64,000 nt of DNA. Origin: Iris pallida. Its lineage: Eukaryota > Streptophyta > Magnoliopsida > Asparagales > Iridaceae. The position numbers and the translations under genes were made by a program. Shown here piece after piece: positions 33,048 to 44,593 of the stretch (positions are counted from its first letter, which is position 1; the number at the start of each line of letters is the position of its first letter). Under the pieces are notes generated by a model. That model did not search any database. It was not told the DNA's origin and saw nothing but the letters and a program-made list of their open reading frames with translations. The stretch spans positions 35,968,497 to 36,032,496 of the forward strand of contig JANAVB010015600.1 of the NCBI GenBank assembly GCA_029216955.1. Reading direction: 5' to 3'.

Positions 33048-36000
33048 TATAAGCCCCTATTTTTCAAAAATTATAAAATAAGTGTAAATTAATTATTAAT
33101 GTCATTTTCAGCCTTAAAAATATTTATTATGATTTTTAGGAATTTTTTAGAAATTTTAAATGATTTTTAAATGATTTTTAAATGAATTTTTAATACAAAA
33201 ATATTGATCTATAATTTTCTAAAAAGTTTTAATATCATTTTGTAATTTTTTAAAATATTTTTATATCAGTTTGTAATTAGTGAATTGTTTGAAATTGAGA
33301 AATACAAATTTTATTTTGTATTTATACACTGTTAAAGCCTTTATGCAATAACCTAATTCCTAAGGGCCTAAGTGCAACTTCCAGAAACCCCCTCCGACCA
33401 CTCTCTCTCTCCTCACCTACTCTCGTTGACCCCTCCCCCCGACCGACGACTGCCACGCCGACGGGCAGCCCCCGTCGTTTCCGGCTGCCCGACCGACCTA
33501 CGACCGCCCTAACCCCTCTATTTAAACCCCCGCAGCCCCCCGACCAAACCACCACCACCCCAACCCATCTCAGCCAACCGCCGCCCCGTTCTTCCCCGAA
33601 ACCCTAATCGGAACCCTAACTCCGATCGTCTCCCTCGCTCCGCCTCACCGTCGACCCTCACAGCCCGCAACCACCACCATCAGGCGCGCCGCGCTGAGCC
33701 GCGCCCAGCGCCACCGGAGCGCCACCGCCACAACGCCTCAGTCGCAGTCGAGCTCCTTCGAAAACCCCCCGATCGACCGGACACGCGAGTAACAAAGCCC
33801 ACTTCGTGTCGTCCGTGTCCCGAATCCACATATGTGGTTCGCAAGGACACGGGGGCACTGGTCCAGTGTGTGGACACGAGTTTTTGTGTTCGTACGTGTC
33901 GTGCGTAGCACGGACACGTTGTTACCTGTGTCCTTAACTGTCTGGACACAGGACCGAAACTATACTTTTTTTTTATATAAAACTAACCTAAACAGAAATA
34001 AAATAAACAAGGACCCTAATCCTAACACAACTGATGGGTTGACCCCCTGGCCAGCCCGTCCTATTCTAACCCCCCCTCCCCCTTGCGCGCAGCAGCTCGG
34101 GTTCGAGCTGTGCTGCTGTTGTTTCTTTTTCTTTTCTTTTTCCTTTTCCTTTTCCTTTTCTTTTGATTTATATATATGTATATTTATATATATATGTATA
34201 TACTTATATTTGTATATATATATATATATATGTATTATTACACATACTGTTTTATGTATATACATATGTATATTTTCTATTTAGTACTCTATTTTATTAT
34301 ATTTGTGTATATATATTATATATTATTTCTTTATGTATATATGTATCTTCTATATATATACATATATGTTATGTGTATATATATATATGTATGCATAATT
34401 ATTTTAGCCTAAGTAATTTATGTAATATTTACATATGTATATTTTAAATATATGTAGATATTACTTGTCATATTTTATGACTATTTTGTAAGTTTTCACA
34501 TGGATAAAATATTAATATTTATTTCCACCACTTTGTATTTTCTGTATATTTAAATTACTGCAACCATTTGGTGTCCAGGCCTAGCATGGGTTTTTGGGCT
34601 CAAATGTGTTTTCACACATTCAAGACCTGTACAAGTCATATTGGACTTGATTCATGGCCTTGGGTCCTGTATTTGAACTTTAGTTCAAATTATATACATG
34701 GACAAAATACGCAGATAATTAATTATTTAATTTCAATTGTGTGTAGTATTGTTTTTGATTTTCTAAAAATACTTAAAGTATTGTTAAAATTCTGGAAAAA
34801 TAGTATTTAGATACTATGTTAAGTTAGCTAATTTAGTATAATTTTGTAGTATTTAATTTACTGTTTTGCCACTAGTTTGGCATATGAAACCAAAACTCAT
34901 TTTCTGTATACTTAGGAAAACGGATTTTTATAAAATATTTGTACTGGTTAGTAAATTCCAGAAAAATTATAATAAATTTCTATGATTAACAAGGATCACT
35001 TTGGTACTTTACTTTAAACAAAACTAGGCTTTTTGTCTATCTCTAAAATTGTTAGAACACAATGGTCTTTTGATTTATTTATTGATTAATTACGACTTGT
35101 AGCTTTTGGGTTATTTTGAGTTTTAGCCGTGTTGAACCCCACCCCTCACTAGTGTAAAGACCCTAGAAAGTTAGTTAAAGTAGTGTGTCACCCCACATTG
35201 GTCTCCTATGCCAAAGTCATCATTTTTGGCTAGGTGTCCAGTCATAAGTCGTGTTTCACCAATTAGTGTCCTAGTGTTTTAGCTTAGTGTAAAAACTAAG
35301 TTATTGTATTTACTTCTACAGTGACGAGTTACCGGACATCCATAGCACTTTTATCGCAGCTTGTTTTGTTTTGCTTTGCTAGAGGCAAGTACTTTCTACG
35401 AATTTTACATATTGTCACATAAATGAACTGCATACCCCGCCATGTTGAATGCTGATCCTTGGGGTAGCAAGTTAGAATCTCTACATGTTGTACTTCCAGT
35501 TACTACCATGCTTAGAACAGTTTTTATGTATCTCTCACATGATAGAACGTGGGTTATGGAAAAACTGATAGTAGTGTACGTGATCATATCCCCCTCTACA
35601 GTACCGAGCAAAGTTTCATTTTATATGTTACTGCGCCGTAGGCCTTTATCTCAAAGCTGTATTTGTGCGTATGTACATCTACCGCCTTTACACTTGTACG
35701 TATGTACATTTTATTATGTGCCCTAGCACATTGTACATCTATTGACCGATCACGTACCTGCTACAGTTTTAAACATTACATATACATCTGTCTCTATGAC
35801 ATATGTGTCCTTGCCATGATAGACTATGTGATGCCATGCTTTCCAGTTATTCCTCTCATGTTCATTTTTATGTCTCATATGCTAGTTTGTTAGATTTAGT
35901 ACTTGCTCCCGTCCTGACAGGATAACGTTGTAGGTATCCTTACTGAGGAGGAGTTACTCTGCGACACCTATTATGGAGTTACTGCCGAGGACCCGGCTCT

Positions 36001-36321
36001 GCCTTACGAGGATGTTCCTGCGGAAAACCTCGCCTAGTTGTCTTTTGTATTATTAGACTTTTGAGAGTAGTCATGTATTAGACTATACATTTTGTAACTG
36101 GACATGTATCCAGTTTTATATTTCAGTTCACTTGTACTTGGACATTTTACTATATGAGATGACTTTTGTGTTTAGAGCATTTATGATTCTTCTTCACTTA
36201 TAGAACTGTTAGCACATTTAGTCTTATCCTGTTGTCTTTAGAACAACTAACTACGTTTTATCTCAACGTAGACTGGGCATGACTCGGCCTGGCCCAACAA
36301 TTTGGGTAGCGGGTCGTGACA
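33048..36321 (+). repeat. 5' LTR of the Gypsy chromovirus
   Basis: Order of parts: AT-rich start; C-rich block (33380-33780) ending in a run of possible ATG-less frames; a GACACG/CGTGTC-dense stretch (33779-33955); CTTTTC repeats; a TATATGTATA-rich tract (34165-34400); then a long AT-rich tail ending GGGTCGTGACA. Deduced peptides from the AT tract (Tyr/Ile runs) are artefacts. Confidence 0.85.
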
Positions 36322-36568
36322 TGTTTTTAGTGGTGGCCCATGCAGGTCCTGAATAAACTGTTTGGTTACGTTATTGTACCAAGCATACCTGCAATTAGGA
36401 ACTTAAGGTAATTAGACAACATTAGGAATAACGCTTAGAACACCTAGAGGAATACTAGGATTGCAACATAGGAAATACATCACATGTTTGCTATTATAAT
36501 TAGATTTCCTTGCATATGATTTCTTACCTTAAATAAGTCCTTATAAGTCCTTTTTATTTGTAATTTAG
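36322..36568 (+). other. Leader of the Gypsy chromovirus, no standard primer site
   Basis: Reads TGTTTTTAGTGGTGGCCCAT directly after the LTR, where relatives have TGGTATCAGAGC within a few bases. The 247-bp leader has no gene and ends in TTTGTAATTTAG just before the gag ATG, which resembles a 3' splice site. Confidence 0.6.
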
Positions 36569-37780
36569 ATGGTGCTTACTCGTTCGTCCCAGTATGTTAC
36601 CCCCGAGAATGGGGCCCTCCTTATCCAGTCAGCTGACCAGTCGACTGATACACCTCCACCTACCACATTCCCCCACTCCACAAATCTACAAACCCAGATA
36701 CCACAACCACCTTCCACATCACAGGCCCAGCAGGACCCGATACTTCCACCACCCCCTATCACTATACCCACCCAGGCTTCCGTCACACTCGACGGGAACC
36801 AGCTGCTCACACTGATTCAGGGGTTCCTAACAACCCATCAGGAGCAGACTACCCTACTCCGCCAGAGCATGGAGCGTTCTGAGGGACGTCCCGTAGTCCC
36901 ACCACCTGTAGAGCCACGGCAGAGAGCGGGGACGATCAAGGACTTCATGGGTCTGAATCCCAAGGAGTTTTCAGGGACTGAGGGCATAGTAGTAGCAGAT
37001 GACTGGCTAGATTCGGTAGAGAGGAAGCTTCTGGGAGTTAGGATGTCGGATGACCTCCAGGTCGAGGCAGCGAGATTTCTGCTGATAGACTTAGCAGGAG
37101 TCTGGTTCCGGAATGAGCCGTTGTTTGCGAGAGGGAGAGCCACTTGGGACCAGTTCAAGACCCAGTTCAAGAAGAAATTCTTCTCGACCACTGCTAGAGT
37201 AGCCATGGGGCTACGATTCCAGAACATCCAGCAGGGGAACCGTTCTGTTGATGACTATGCGGCAGAGTTTAGTCGCCTGAGCCGTTTTGCTCCTAGTCTG
37301 GTTGCTGATCCAGAGGAGATGACCCGTAGGTTTTGCCATGGTCTAGTTCCAGACATTGGCATTCTTATAGTGGCGAACGGTACGACTGACTACTACCAGA
37401 GCCTAGAGTTAGCCCGGAGCATCGAAGAGCGTCTTCTGTCATGCAAGAAGCCGGCTTCTGTACATCATGAGGGACCGTCCAAGCGTCAGGCTTTCCAGCA
37501 GAGAGCACCGACGCCGCCACAGCAGACTTACCGTCCCTCTATACTACACCATCAGACCCCGCCAGTTCGAGCCCCGGGACCCCGACAGCAGCAGCAGCAG
37601 AAGGGAGCTATATGTTCTTTCTGCGGAAGACCAGGTCATGACTTCGCAGTCTGCAGGAAGAGGTTGGGTCAGTGTTTGGCTTGTGGGTCTGCCACCCATC
37701 ATCTTCGGAACTGCCCAGCAGCGAAGCCTAGAGGACCACTCCCGACTCAGCAGCAGAGGTTTGGGCAGCATCTGCAGTAG
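36569..37780 (+). pseudogene. Gypsy gag, 403 codons to an in-frame TAG
   Basis: The ATG at 36569 (MVLTRSSQYV) starts an open frame. A Pro/Thr-rich N-terminus (residues 1-90) is followed by the retrotransposon gag domain at about 127-265 (NPKEFSGTEGIVVADDWLDS, FSTTARVAMGLRFQNI, SVDDYAAEFSRLSRFAP). Two CCHC zinc knuckles lie near residues 345-385: CSFCGRPGHDFAVC and CLACGSATHHLRNC, both with intact C-x2-C-x4-H-x4-C spacing. Gag forms the particle and binds element RNA. The frame ends at TAG 37778-37780 in a CAG-TAG-CAG context. The same frame continues open into protease, so the stop is probably a CAG to TAG change in a gag-pol fusion. Confidence 0.9.
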
Positions 37781-38485
37781 CAGAAGGGACCTCAGGGGAA
37801 GGTTTATAGCCTAGCCCTTGAGCCAGAGCCGGAGCAGGTTTCGGAGCCAGATTACTTAGCTGATGTCATTACAGGTCATGTATATTTGCATACTTTTCTA
37901 GCTCTATGCTTGTTCGATTCTGGTACATCTCATAGCTTCCTGTCATTAGAGTTTATGCATGAACATCACTTAGTATCTACATCTACTGCGGAGATTAGTA
38001 GAGTAATGACGGGAGGAGGACCAGTGCCTATTAGAGCTAGCTATAGATGCTCTATTATGATAGCCGGAAGAGAGTTCGAGGGGCGATTCTTTGTGATGCC
38101 ACTCCCCGGTTATGATATCATATTGGGGATGGACTGGCTTAGCTATGCCCATGCATCTATAGATTGCCATGAGGGTAGTATTTTGTTCAGTCCCCCAGGC
38201 ACAGCACCATTCAGTGTCAGGAGGACAGGGCCGGAGATCAGCCTAGAGCCGAACTGTTGTGCTACAGTCGGGGACGCAGCACCGCCATACCCTATCATTA
38301 GGGAGTTTATGGATGTATTCCCAGAGGATCTTCCAGGGCTTCCGCCTGACAGAGATGTGGAATTTACTATAGATTTAGTGCCGGGTTCATCACCAGTATC
38401 CCGGGCTTGCTATAGAGTGAATCCCAAGGCGGCCATAGAGATGAAAGAGCAGATTGATGACCTGTTGAAAAAGGGTTTCATTTGA
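37781..38485 (+). pseudogene. Gypsy aspartic protease and start of RT
   Basis: Continuous with gag in frame. LCLFDSGTSHSFLS near 37905-37945 holds the D-S-G active site of the retropepsin-like protease. It is followed by FFVMPLPGYDIILGMDWLS, a conserved protease C-terminal signature, and LPPDRDVEFTIDLVPGS, which leads into RT. It ends at TGA 38483-38485 within [12 protein letters not shown], where relatives have Arg; CGA to TGA explains it. The protease would cut the polyprotein. Confidence 0.85.
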
Positions 38486-39895
38486 TCCAGTGCTTCTCCA
38501 TGGGGAGCGCCAGTGCTCTTTGTGCCGAAGAAGGATGGTACAGTCCGGTTGTGTATTGACTACCGGGCCTTGAATGCCATCACTATCAAGAACAAATATC
38601 CTCTGCCCAGGATAGATGATTTGTTGAGCGGGGCGAAGGTGTTTTCCAGGATAGACTTGAGATCCGGGTACCACCAGGTGAAGGTTAGGCCAGCAGACAT
38701 CCAGAAGACGGTGTTCAACACGAAGTACGGGCAGTACGAGTTTCTGGTGATGCCATTTGGTCTCACAAATGCGCCAGCTGTCTTTATGAACTTGATGAAT
38801 AAGATATTTCACCAGTATCTGGATAAGTTCGTCGTAGTGTTTATCGATGACATCCTGATATACTCGAAGACGCCAGAGGAGCATGCAGAGCACTTGCGGA
38901 TAGTTTTAGGGATTCTGAGACAGGAGAGATTGTTTGCCAAATTGCCGAAGTGCGAGTTCTTTTTAGACCGAGTGGAGTTTCTCGGCCATGTAGTCACTGG
39001 AGATGGAATCTCGGTGGATCCCAGGAAGATTGCTGCAGTTGAGACATGGAAGGCTCCGACGTCAGTTTCAGAGATCAGGAGCTTTCTGGGTTTAGCAGGC
39101 TATTGTAGAAAGTTCGTCCAGGACTTTGCTAGGATAGCTGAACCCATGACGAAGCTGACGCGGAAGGACGCAGAGTACATTTGGTCAGAGGACTGCCAGA
39201 CAGCATTTGAGGAGCTGAAGAGGAGGCTGACGACCGCTCCAGTTCTGACATTACCTTCAGGTTCTGGAGGTTTCACTATATACAGTGATGCTTCTGGGAA
39301 GGGGCTAGGATGTGTCCTACATCAGCATGGGAAAGTGATTGCTTATGCATCTAGGCAATTGCGGACTCATGAGAGGAATTATCCTACCCATGACCTCGAG
39401 TTAGCTGCGGTGATCTTTGCACTCAAGTTATGGAAACATTACTTATACGGAGAGCATGTGGATATCTTTACTGACCACAAAAGCTTGAAGTATGTGTTCA
39501 CGCAGAAAGAGCTGAACATGAGACAAAGACGATGGTTGGAGTTGATGAAGGACTTCGACATCGATTTACAGTATCACCCCGGGAAGGCAAATGTGGTGGC
39601 GGATGCGCTGAGCAGGCATCCGATGGCATGGTACCTGATGATTGATCGGTATTTGCGGGAGGATCTGAAGAAGCTTGGTATCGAGCTAGTTCGGCCAGGA
39701 TCAGTGATACAGATGATGGCGCTTGACATTCAGTCAAGTTTGATGGAGCAGATCCGGGAGGCACAGTCTACAGATGAGAGCTTTCGCAGACTTCAACCCC
39801 AGGCTTTAGCGGGATTGCTGGATGACTTCACTATAGCAGAGGATGGATCCTTGAGGCATGGCAGCCGATTGTGCGTGCCGAGGGGAGAGCTGTAG
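38486..39895 (+). pseudogene. Gypsy reverse transcriptase and RNase H
   Basis: In the same frame after the [23 protein letters not shown], then [30 protein letters not shown] and the palm motif [12 protein letters not shown] (FIDD at 38840-38851, both catalytic Asp present). The thumb is followed by RNase H with [15 protein letters not shown] (about 39275), [18 protein letters not shown] and [10 protein letters not shown], and then [20 protein letters not shown]. These domains look intact. The frame closes at TAG 39893-39895 because of a one-base indel; integrase continues in another frame. Confidence 0.9.
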
Positions 39896-40617
39896 AGGCA
39901 GTCTTGCAGGAGGCGCACCGATCGAGATATTCTATTCACCCTGGTGCTAACAAGATGTACCGTGACTTGCGGGAACATCTTTGGTGGCACGGAATGAAGA
40001 GGGATGTATCACGTTTCATCTCGAGATACCTAGTTTGCCAGCAGGTCAAGGCGGAGCGCCAGAGGCCAGCTGGTTTGTTGCAGCCGTTACCCATTCCCGA
40101 GTGAAAGTGGGAACATATTACGATGGACTTTATTTCAGGGCTTCCTCGTTCCCGAGGAGGGAAGGATTCCATCTGGGTCATCGTAGATAGGCTGACGAAG
40201 TGTGCGCACTTCATACCCTTCAAGGTGGGGCTTTCCATCGAGAAGTTGGCGGAGCTATACATGCAGCAGATAGTTCGCCTACACGGAGTGCCGGTGAGCA
40301 TCGTGTCAGAAAGAGACAGCAGATTCACATCCCACTACTGGAGGAGCTTGCAGGAGGAGTTGGGCAGTAGGCTCAAGTTCAGTACGGCATACCACCCGCA
40401 GACAGATGGGCAGTCCGAGAGGACGATACAGACACTGGAGGATATGCTGAGGACCTGCGTACTGGACTTCGGAGGATCATGGGAGAGCCATCTGCACTTA
40501 GTAGAGTTTTCATACAACAACAGCTACCAGGCCAGTATTGGTATGTCTCCTTTCGAGGCGCTATATGGATGACGATGCCGCACACCGCGCTTTTGGTATG
40601 ATGTCGGAGACAGAGTT
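39871..40617 (+). pseudogene. Gypsy integrase (broken)
   Basis: The zinc-binding part is at about 39900-40060 (HPGANKMYRDLREHLWWHG). The expected first Cys of the C-x2-C pair is Tyr (TAC 40027-40029), in SRYLVCQQ. TGA 40102-40104 replaces Trp of [13 protein letters not shown]. The catalytic core runs 40123-40572: first Asp in HITMDF present; second acidic residue in [10 protein letters not shown] is Glu where relatives have VSDRD; final Glu in DGQSERT present. A second stop, TGA 40570-40572, replaces Arg of YGRRCRTP. Integrase would insert cDNA into the host genome. Confidence 0.88.
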
Positions 40618-41196
40618 ATGCTTGGGCCAGAGATGATCACGGATACAACAGAGAAAGTCGGGATGATCAGAGACAGGCTCAGAGTAGCTCAGGATAGGCA
40701 GAAACACTGGGCTAATGCTAGTCGCAGACCGATGGAGTTCGCAGACGGTGATATGGTGCTAGTAAAGATATCACCTACTAGAGGGACGATCCGGTTCGGA
40801 CGAGGAGGGAAGCTGAGCCCCAGATACATCGGGCCGTTCGAGATACTTGGCAAGATCAGAGAGGTAGCTTACAGGGTTGCACTTCCACCCAATCTAGCAG
40901 GAGTTCACGACGTCTTTCACGTATCTCAGCTAAGAAGATATGTTCCAGACCCCAGTCATGTGCTAGATCATTCAGAGTTGGAGGTCGGACCGAGCCTTAC
41001 AGTTTCTGAGCAGCCAGTGGAGATATTGGACAGGAGAGAGAAGAGGCTGAGGAACAAGGTTATACCTCTTGTACGAGTAGCTTGGAGCCGTCACTCCCCA
41101 GGTAAATCTACTTGGGAGAGGGAGTCGGACATGAGGGAGAGATACCCTTACTTGTTCGATCCAACCGCTGCGAGGGAACCACCCGTTCCCGCTTGA
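40618..41196 (+). pseudogene. Integrase C-terminus with chromodomain
   Basis: Open to TGA at 41194-41196. It contains the GPF/Y module (LSPRYIGPFEILGKI, VAYRVALPP, VHDVFHVSQLRRYVPD) and a C-terminal chromodomain-like block (VIPLVRVAWSRHSPGKSTWE, then RERYPYLF). In this clade the domain steers integration to methylated-histone heterochromatin, consistent with the repeat-filled surroundings. The ATG at 40618 is simply the first Met after the stop, not a natural start. Confidence 0.85.
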
Positions 41197-41289
41197 TACC
41201 TTAGAGGTTAGTTTCGATCGCAGCCTTAGTCATTTTGTTGCATTGCTTGCTATGTTAGAATATTGTCGGGTCTTCGATCCTTGTGAATT

Positions 41290-41321
41290 TCGAGGACGAA
41301 ATTTTTCAAGGAGGGAAGACT
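41290..41321 (+). promoter_or_regulatory. 3' signature and polypurine tract of the Gypsy chromovirus
   Basis: TTCGAGGACGAAATTTTTCA is followed by AAGGAGGGAAGA (41308-41319), directly before the 3' LTR. Typical of Tekay/Del elements. Confidence 0.85.
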
Positions 41322-44300
41322 TGTAAGCCCCTGTTTTTCAAAAATTATAAAATTAGTGTAAATTAATTATTAATGTCATTTTCAGCCTTAAAAATATTTA
41401 TTATGATTTTTAGGAATTTTCTAAAAATTTTAAATAATTTTTAAATGATTTTTAAATGAATTTTTAATACAAAAATATTGATCTATAATTTTCTAAAAAA
41501 GTTTTAATATCATTTTGCAATTTTTTGAAATGTTTTTATATCAGTTTGTAATTAGTGAATTGTTTGAAATTGAGAAATGCAAATTTTATTTTGCATTTAT
41601 ACACTGTTAAAGCCTTTATGCAATAACCTAATTCCTAAGGGCCTAAGTGCAACTTCCAGAAATCCCCCCGACCACTCTCTCTCTCCTCACCTACTCTCGT
41701 TGACCCCCCCGACCGACGACTGCCACACCGACGGGCAGCCCCCGCCGTTTTTGGCTGCCCGACCGACCTACAACTGCCCTAACCCCTCTATTTAAACCCC
41801 CACAGCCCCCCGACCAAACCACCACCACCCCAACCCATCTCAGCCAACCGCCGCCCCGTTCTTTCTCGAAACCCTAATCCGAACCCTAACTCCGATCGTC
41901 TCCCTCGCTCCGCCTCACCGTCGACCCTCACAGCCCGCAACCACCACCATCAGGCGCGCCGCGCTGAGCCGCGCCCAGCGCCACCGGAGCGCCACCGCCA
42001 CAACGCCTCAGTCGCCGTCGAGCTCCTTTGAAAACCCCCCGATCGACCGGACACGTGAGTAACAAAGCCCACTTCGTGTCGTCCGTGTCCCGAATCCACA
42101 TATGTGGTTCGCAAGGACACGGGGACACTGGTCCAGTATGTGGACACGAGTTTTTGTGTTCGTACGTGTCGTGCGTAGCACGGACACGTTGTTACCTGTG
42201 TCCTTAACTGTCTGGACACAGGACCGAAACTATATTTTTTTTTATATAAAACTAACCTAAACAGAAATAAAATAAACAAGGACCCTAATCCTAACACAAC
42301 TGATGGGCTGACCCCCTGGTCAGCTCGTCCTATTCTAAACCCCCCCCCGCGCGCGCGCAGCAGCTCGGGTTCGAGCTGTGCTGTTGTTGTTTCTTTTTCT
42401 TTTCTTTTTCCTTTTCCTTTTCTTTTGATTTATATATATATGTATATTTATATATATATGTATATACTTATATTTGTATATATATATATATATATGTATT
42501 ATTACACATACTATTTTATGTATATACATATGTATATTTTCTATTTAGTACTCTATTTTATTATATTTGTGTATATATATTATATATTATTTCTTTATGT
42601 ATATATATGTATCTTCTATATATATACATATATGTTATGTGTATATATATATATGTATGCATAATTATTTTAGCCTAAGTAATTTATGTAATATTTACAT
42701 ATGTATATTTTAAATATATGTAGATATTACTTGTCATATTTTATGACTATTTTGTAAGTTTTCACATGGATAAAATATTAATATTTATTTCTACCACTTT
42801 GTATTTTCTGTATTTTTAAATTACTGCAACCATTTGGTGTCCAGGCCTAGCATGGGTTTTTGGGCTCAAATGTATTTTCACACATTCAAGACCTGTACAA
42901 GTCATATTGGACTTGATTCATGGCCTTGGGTCCTGTATTTGAACTTTAGTTCAAATTATATACATGGACAAAATACGCAGATAATTAATTATTTAATTTC
43001 AATTGTGTGTAGTATTGTTTTTGATTTTCTAAAAATACTTAAAGTATTGTTAAAATTCTGGAAAAATAGTATTTAGATACTATGTTAAGTTAGATAATTT
43101 AGTATAATATTGTAGTATTTAATTTACTGTTTTGCCACTAGTTTGGCATATGAAACCAAAACTCATTTTCTATATACTTAGGAAAACTGATTTTTATAAA
43201 ATATTTGTACTGGTTAGTAAATTCCAGAAAAATTATAATAAATTTCTATGATTAACAAGGATCACTTTGGTACTTTACTTTAAACAAAACTAGGCTTTTT
43301 GTCTATCTCTAAAATTGTTAGAACACAATGGTCTTTTGATTTATTTATTGATTAATTACGACTTGTAGCTTTTTGGGTTATTTTGAGTTTTAGCCGTGTT
43401 GAACCCCACCCCTCACTAGTGTAAAGACCCTAGAAAGTTAGTTAAAGTAGTGTATCACCCCACATTGGTCTCCTATGCCAAAGTCATCATTTTTGGCTAG
43501 GTGTCCAGTCACAAGTCGTGTTTCACCAATTAGTGTCCTAGCGTTTTAGCTTAATGTAAAAACTAAGTTATTGTATTTACTTCTATAGTGACGAGTTATC
43601 GGACATCCATAGCACTTTTATCGCAGCTTGTTTTGTTTTGCTTTGCTAGAGGCAAGTACTTTCTACGAACTTTACATATTGTCACATAAATGAACTACAA
43701 ACCCCGCCATGTTGAATGCTGATCCTTGGGGTAGCAAGTTAGAATCTCTACATGTTGTACTTCCAGTTACTACCATGCTTAGAACAGTTTTTATGTATAT
43801 CTCACATGATAGAACATGGGTTATGGGGAAACTGATAGTAGTGTACGTGATCATATCCCCCTCTACAGTACTGAGCAAAGTTTTATTTTATATGTTACTG
43901 CGCCGTAGGCCTTTATCCCAAAGCTGTATTTGTGCGTATGTACATCTACCGCCTTTACACTTGTACGTATGTACATTTCATTATGTGCCCCAGCATATTG
44001 TACATCTATTGACCGATCACGTACCTGCTACAGTTTTAAACATTACATATACATCTGTCTCTATGACATATGTGTCCTTGCCATGATAGACTATTTGATG
44101 CCATGCTTTCCAGTTATTCCTCTCATGTTTATTTTCATGTCTCATATGCTAGTTTGTTAGATTTAGTACTTGTTCTCGTCCTGACAGGATAACGTTGTAG
44201 GTATCCTTACTGAGAAGGAGTTACTCTGCGACACCTATTATGGAGTTACTGCCGAGGACCCGTCTCTGCCTTACGAGGATGTTCCTGCGGGAAACCTCGC

Positions 44301-44588
44301 CTAGTTGTCTTTTGTATTATTAGACTTTTGAGAGTAGTCATGTATTAGACTATACATTTTGTAACTGGACATGTATCCAGTTTTACATTTCAGTTCACTT
44401 GTACTTGGACATTTTACTATATGAGATGACTTTTGTGTTTGGAGCATTTATGATTCTTCTTCACTTATAGAACTGTTAGCACATTTAGTCTTATCCTGTT
44501 GTCTTTAGAACAGCTTACTACGTTTTATCTCAACGTAGGCTGGGCATGACTCGGCCTGGCCCAACAATTTGGGTAGCGGGTCATGACA
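41322..44588 (+). repeat. 3' LTR of the Gypsy chromovirus
   Basis: TGTAAGCCCCTG..GGGTCATGACA. Differs from the 5' LTR by scattered substitutions and microsatellite length changes (for example the CTTTTC tract near 42395-42425 and a C/GC run at 42341-42358). Confidence 0.85.
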
Positions 44589-44593
44589 TAAGG

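Larger units (their letters stand above)
33048..44588 (+). mobile_element. Full-length Ty3/Gypsy chromovirus (Tekay/Del type), decayed
   Basis: LTRs 33048-36321 and 41322-44588 are about 3.27 kb and near-identical by eye. The internal region has gag, protease, RT, RNase H, integrase and a C-terminal chromodomain in plus orientation, then CGAGGACGAAATTTTTCAAG and a polypurine tract, as in Tekay/Del elements. Flanks GAAGG (33043-33047) and TAAGG (44589-44593) match at 4 of 5. The left LTR starts TATAAG, the right TGTAAG. Four in-frame stops and a frameshift make it non-autonomous. No Met-tRNA primer site is visible after the 5' LTR. Confidence 0.9.

Noticed and set aside
32716..33067. Long Tyr-Ile repeat proteins
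   Set aside because: They are translations of AT dinucleotide repeats.
34163..34447. Hydrophobic Tyr/Ile/Phe-rich frames that look like membrane proteins
   Set aside because: They come from TATATGTATA repeats in the Gypsy LTR and recur in the other LTR.
36569..41196. The ORFs as several separate genes
   Set aside because: They are one gag-pol interrupted by four stops and one frameshift; domain order and shared frame show this.
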